This document shows positions 6,450-7,706 of a DNA stretch of 7,706 nt, piece by piece. The notes under the pieces are model-generated. The model was not told the DNA's origin. It was given only the letters and a program-made list of their open reading frames with translations, and did not search any database. Numbering within the stretch: the stretch's first letter is position 1; each line of letters begins with the position of its first letter. The stretch is from an uncultured Planctomycetaceae bacterium. Lineage in GTDB: Bacteria; Planctomycetota; Planctomycetia; Pirellulales; Pirellulaceae. The position numbers and the translations under genes are program-made. The stretch spans positions 1-7,706 of the forward strand of contig CALBTA010000532.1 in the NCBI GenBank assembly GCA_937967755.1, read 5' to 3'.

Positions 6450-6487
6450 CCCGGTTGAGCGTTACCGGGCCGCGCCGAGAATCGGCG
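6450..6487 (-). promoter_or_regulatory. Two hairpins between the WD40 and sigma genes, possible transcript boundary
   Basis: In the 70-nt gap, CGCCGA/TCGGCG with a 3-nt loop (6473-6487) and CCCGGT/ACCGGG with an 8-nt loop (6450-6469) are perfect 6-bp stems. Neither is followed by a T run on the minus strand, so they are weak candidates for an intrinsic terminator. They could end or weaken WD40 readthrough, or form part of the sigma leader. No convincing -35/-10 pair was found. Confidence 0.4.
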
Positions 6488-6498
6488 GAAATCGCGGA

Positions 6499-7467
6499 CT
6501 ATTTCTCGGATTGGGCCGAGTTGAGCGCGATTCGGGTGAGTTTCCCCCCTTCACCCGCGACGACGCAACTTCGGCCATCGGGCGAAACCGCCACGGCGAA
6601 GGCCCACCCGTTGATGGCAGGTTCGTCCTGCAAGATTGCCACCGTGTCAGGATTGATCACACGCAGTCGCCCATCTTCGCAAGAGGCTAGCAGACGCTTC
6701 CCATCGAGCGACCACGCGATCGACAGTGGCGGGCTTTTCAGGCGAGCGAAACGTACCATCCGCCCGATCGTCGGTTGCCACAGCCGCACCGTTTTGTCCG
6801 CCCCGGCCGAAGCGATCATCGGCAGGCCTTCGCCCGTTGGACGAACGGCCAACGCCCGCACGGCGCTGGTGTGATTTCCCAAAGTTCGCAGCAACTTGCC
6901 GGATTCGATGTCCCAAACCCGAACGCTGGCATCGGCTCCGCCGGAAACTAGGATCTTTCCGCCTGCGAGCGCCGCCACGGAAAGCACGTGCCGCGAATGA
7001 CCATTGAGCGTATGCGCTATTTCGCCGTCCGTACTGACAATCAGAACGGTTCCTTCGGCACAGGCCAGCGCGACGCGCTGCTTGTCGATCCATACCGCGG
7101 CGAAGATCGCGTCGGGCGAAACTTCGTGCCGCTGCGAAGCATTCCCCGACAACGCTTGTTCCGCGCGGGGCCAATCGATGATTTGAAAGCCGCCGAACTC
7201 ACCCGGTGCGCCTCCAATTGTCAACAACCGTTCGCCTGCTGCGGAAAACCGCAAGTCGGTGACTTTGTCGAATTTAACCTTGCTCGAACCGAGGCGTTCT
7301 AGCGAAGGCCATGCATACGTCGCGATCTGGCCTTCGGAAGCGGCGAGTGCGGTTTTGCCGTCGGGTGAAAATGCGAGCGAGGTGATTGGCGGCGCGGCGA
7401 TGCAAAGTGCGCTGACGAAGCCGCAGGTCGCTATGCCGATCAAAATCCCGCGAACGAAAATACTCAT
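6499..7467 (-). CDS. Secreted WD40-repeat beta-propeller protein
   Basis: The product has 322 residues. Residues 1-25 are a signal peptide (basic Arg 6, hydrophobic core, cleavage near CIAA). I count seven repeats, enough for one closed propeller: about 26-53, 66-99, 113-145, 156-186, 198-230, 243-272 and 287-315. The fourth and fifth are the most typical, with GHSRHVLSV...GADASVRVWD and SAVRALAV...GADKTVRLW; the others keep the SPDGK-like turn but have weak WD ends. WD40 propellers are binding platforms, so a role in protein or ligand binding outside the cytoplasm is likely; no catalytic motif is seen. The start overlaps the stop of the DUF1501 gene by 4 nt (ATGA), suggesting translational coupling and a shared function, as is common for WD40 genes beside DUF1501/DUF1549 genes in planctomycetes. 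The ribosome site is weak, which fits coupling. Confidence 0.9.
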   Translation of the reverse strand: MSIFVRGILIGIATCGFVSALCIAAPPITSLAFSPDGKTALAASEGQIATYAWPSLERLGSSKVKFDKVTDLRFSAAGERLLTIGGAPGEFGGFQIIDWPRAEQALSGNASQRHEVSPDAIFAAVWIDKQRVALACAEGTVLIVSTDGEIAHTLNGHSRHVLSVAALAGGKILVSGGADASVRVWDIESGKLLRTLGNHTSAVRALAVRPTGEGLPMIASAGADKTVRLWQPTIGRMVRFARLKSPPLSIAWSLDGKRLLASCEDGRLRVINPDTVAILQDEPAINGWAFAVAVSPDGRSCVVAGEGGKLTRIALNSAQSEK

Positions 7468-7706
7468 CCCACCAGTTCTTTCAACGGAGTTCCATCACGG
7501 TTGATTTCGACCGGCCGGCCATCGGGTGTGACCAACTGGTCGCGCGGATTGATGCCTAGCAGGGAGTAGATGCTGGCCGCGATGTCACTGGGTGTGACAG
7601 CGCGATCGTGGGGGCCTTCGCCAGTGGTATCGCTTGCGCCGATCACTTGCCCGCCCGGAATCCCGGCACCCGCCAGTAGCACGCTGAAGACGCGCGGCCA
7701 ATGGTC
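7464..7706 (-). CDS. DUF1501 family protein, C-terminal end (5' part outside window)
   Basis: The last 80 residues are visible, reading in from the right edge. They begin DHWPRVFSVLLAGAGIPGG, followed by GASDTTGEGPHDRAVTPSDI and IYSLLGINPRDQLVTPDGRPV, and end KELVG. This is the typical C-terminus of DUF1501 proteins, which belong to the alkaline phosphatase/sulfatase-like fold; the DH pair is expected to be part of the metal site. Full members are usually about 400-500 residues with a Tat signal, which would lie outside the window. In planctomycetes these genes commonly sit beside DUF1549/DUF1553 cytochrome-type genes, which may therefore lie further right. The biochemical activity of the family is not established. 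The stop overlaps the WD40 start as ATGA. Confidence 0.9.
   Translation of the reverse strand, partial: DHWPRVFSVLLAGAGIPGGQVIGASDTTGEGPHDRAVTPSDIAASIYSLLGINPRDQLVTPDGRPVEINRDGTPLKELVG

Noticed and set aside
5535..6458. Long open frame on the plus strand spanning the FecR start and the sigma gene (307 codons)
   Set aside because: It crosses two well-supported minus-strand genes and the repeat between them, and has no recognisable motif.
1..7706. CRISPR array, tRNA/rRNA, transposase, prophage or defence system
   Set aside because: No evenly spaced direct repeats, no RNA gene signature, and every supported protein fits an ordinary planctomycete extracytoplasmic or regulatory family.

Overview
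The window looks like chromosomal DNA from a GC-rich planctomycete, most likely of the Pirellulales type. This rests on protein families that cluster in that phylum: a PVC-type haem-binding protein with HEAT-like repeats and one CxxCH, a ceramidase-like hydrolase, a PQQ-type propeller starting with the WPHWRGPSRDG signature, an ECF sigma factor paired with a FecR/LamG membrane protein, a secreted WD40 propeller and the tail of a DUF1501 protein. No database search was possible, so taxon and family names rest on motif recognition.

Layout. Positions 1-2434 read rightwards: the 3' part of the haem-binding gene overlaps (ATGA) a ceramidase-like gene. The ceramidase frame is broken by an in-frame TAG at 2096-2098, although recognisable ceramidase sequence continues in the same frame to 2434. 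Positions 2525-7706 read leftwards. In transcription order they hold the end of a DUF1501 gene, a seven-blade WD40 protein (ATGA overlap), a 70-bp gap with two hairpins, an ECF sigma factor, a FecR-LamG membrane protein and a PQQ-like propeller. The two blocks converge at 2435-2524. No gap longer than about 105 bp lacks a gene, and I saw no tRNA, rRNA, CRISPR array, transposase or phage gene.

How the genes may work together. All but the sigma factor look exported or membrane-anchored. The sigma/FecR pair has the arrangement of a cell-surface signalling module: the FecR protein has a cytosolic N-terminus, one membrane helix, a FecR domain and a LamG-like jellyroll outside. It may control the downstream PQQ propeller or neighbouring genes for extracytoplasmic breakdown, but the targets are not visible here.

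The least ordinary signal is non-coding. Three different families of paired, head-to-head palindromes sit at gene junctions (995-1043 and 5859-5902 are one family; 2444-2516 and 3825-3906 are two more). Two families have a GTAG head before each hairpin, like REP/REPIN elements, and paired arms differ by compensatory changes that keep the stems. One copy lies inside a coding region, where it adds about 16 residues to the signal peptide of the ceramidase-like protein.
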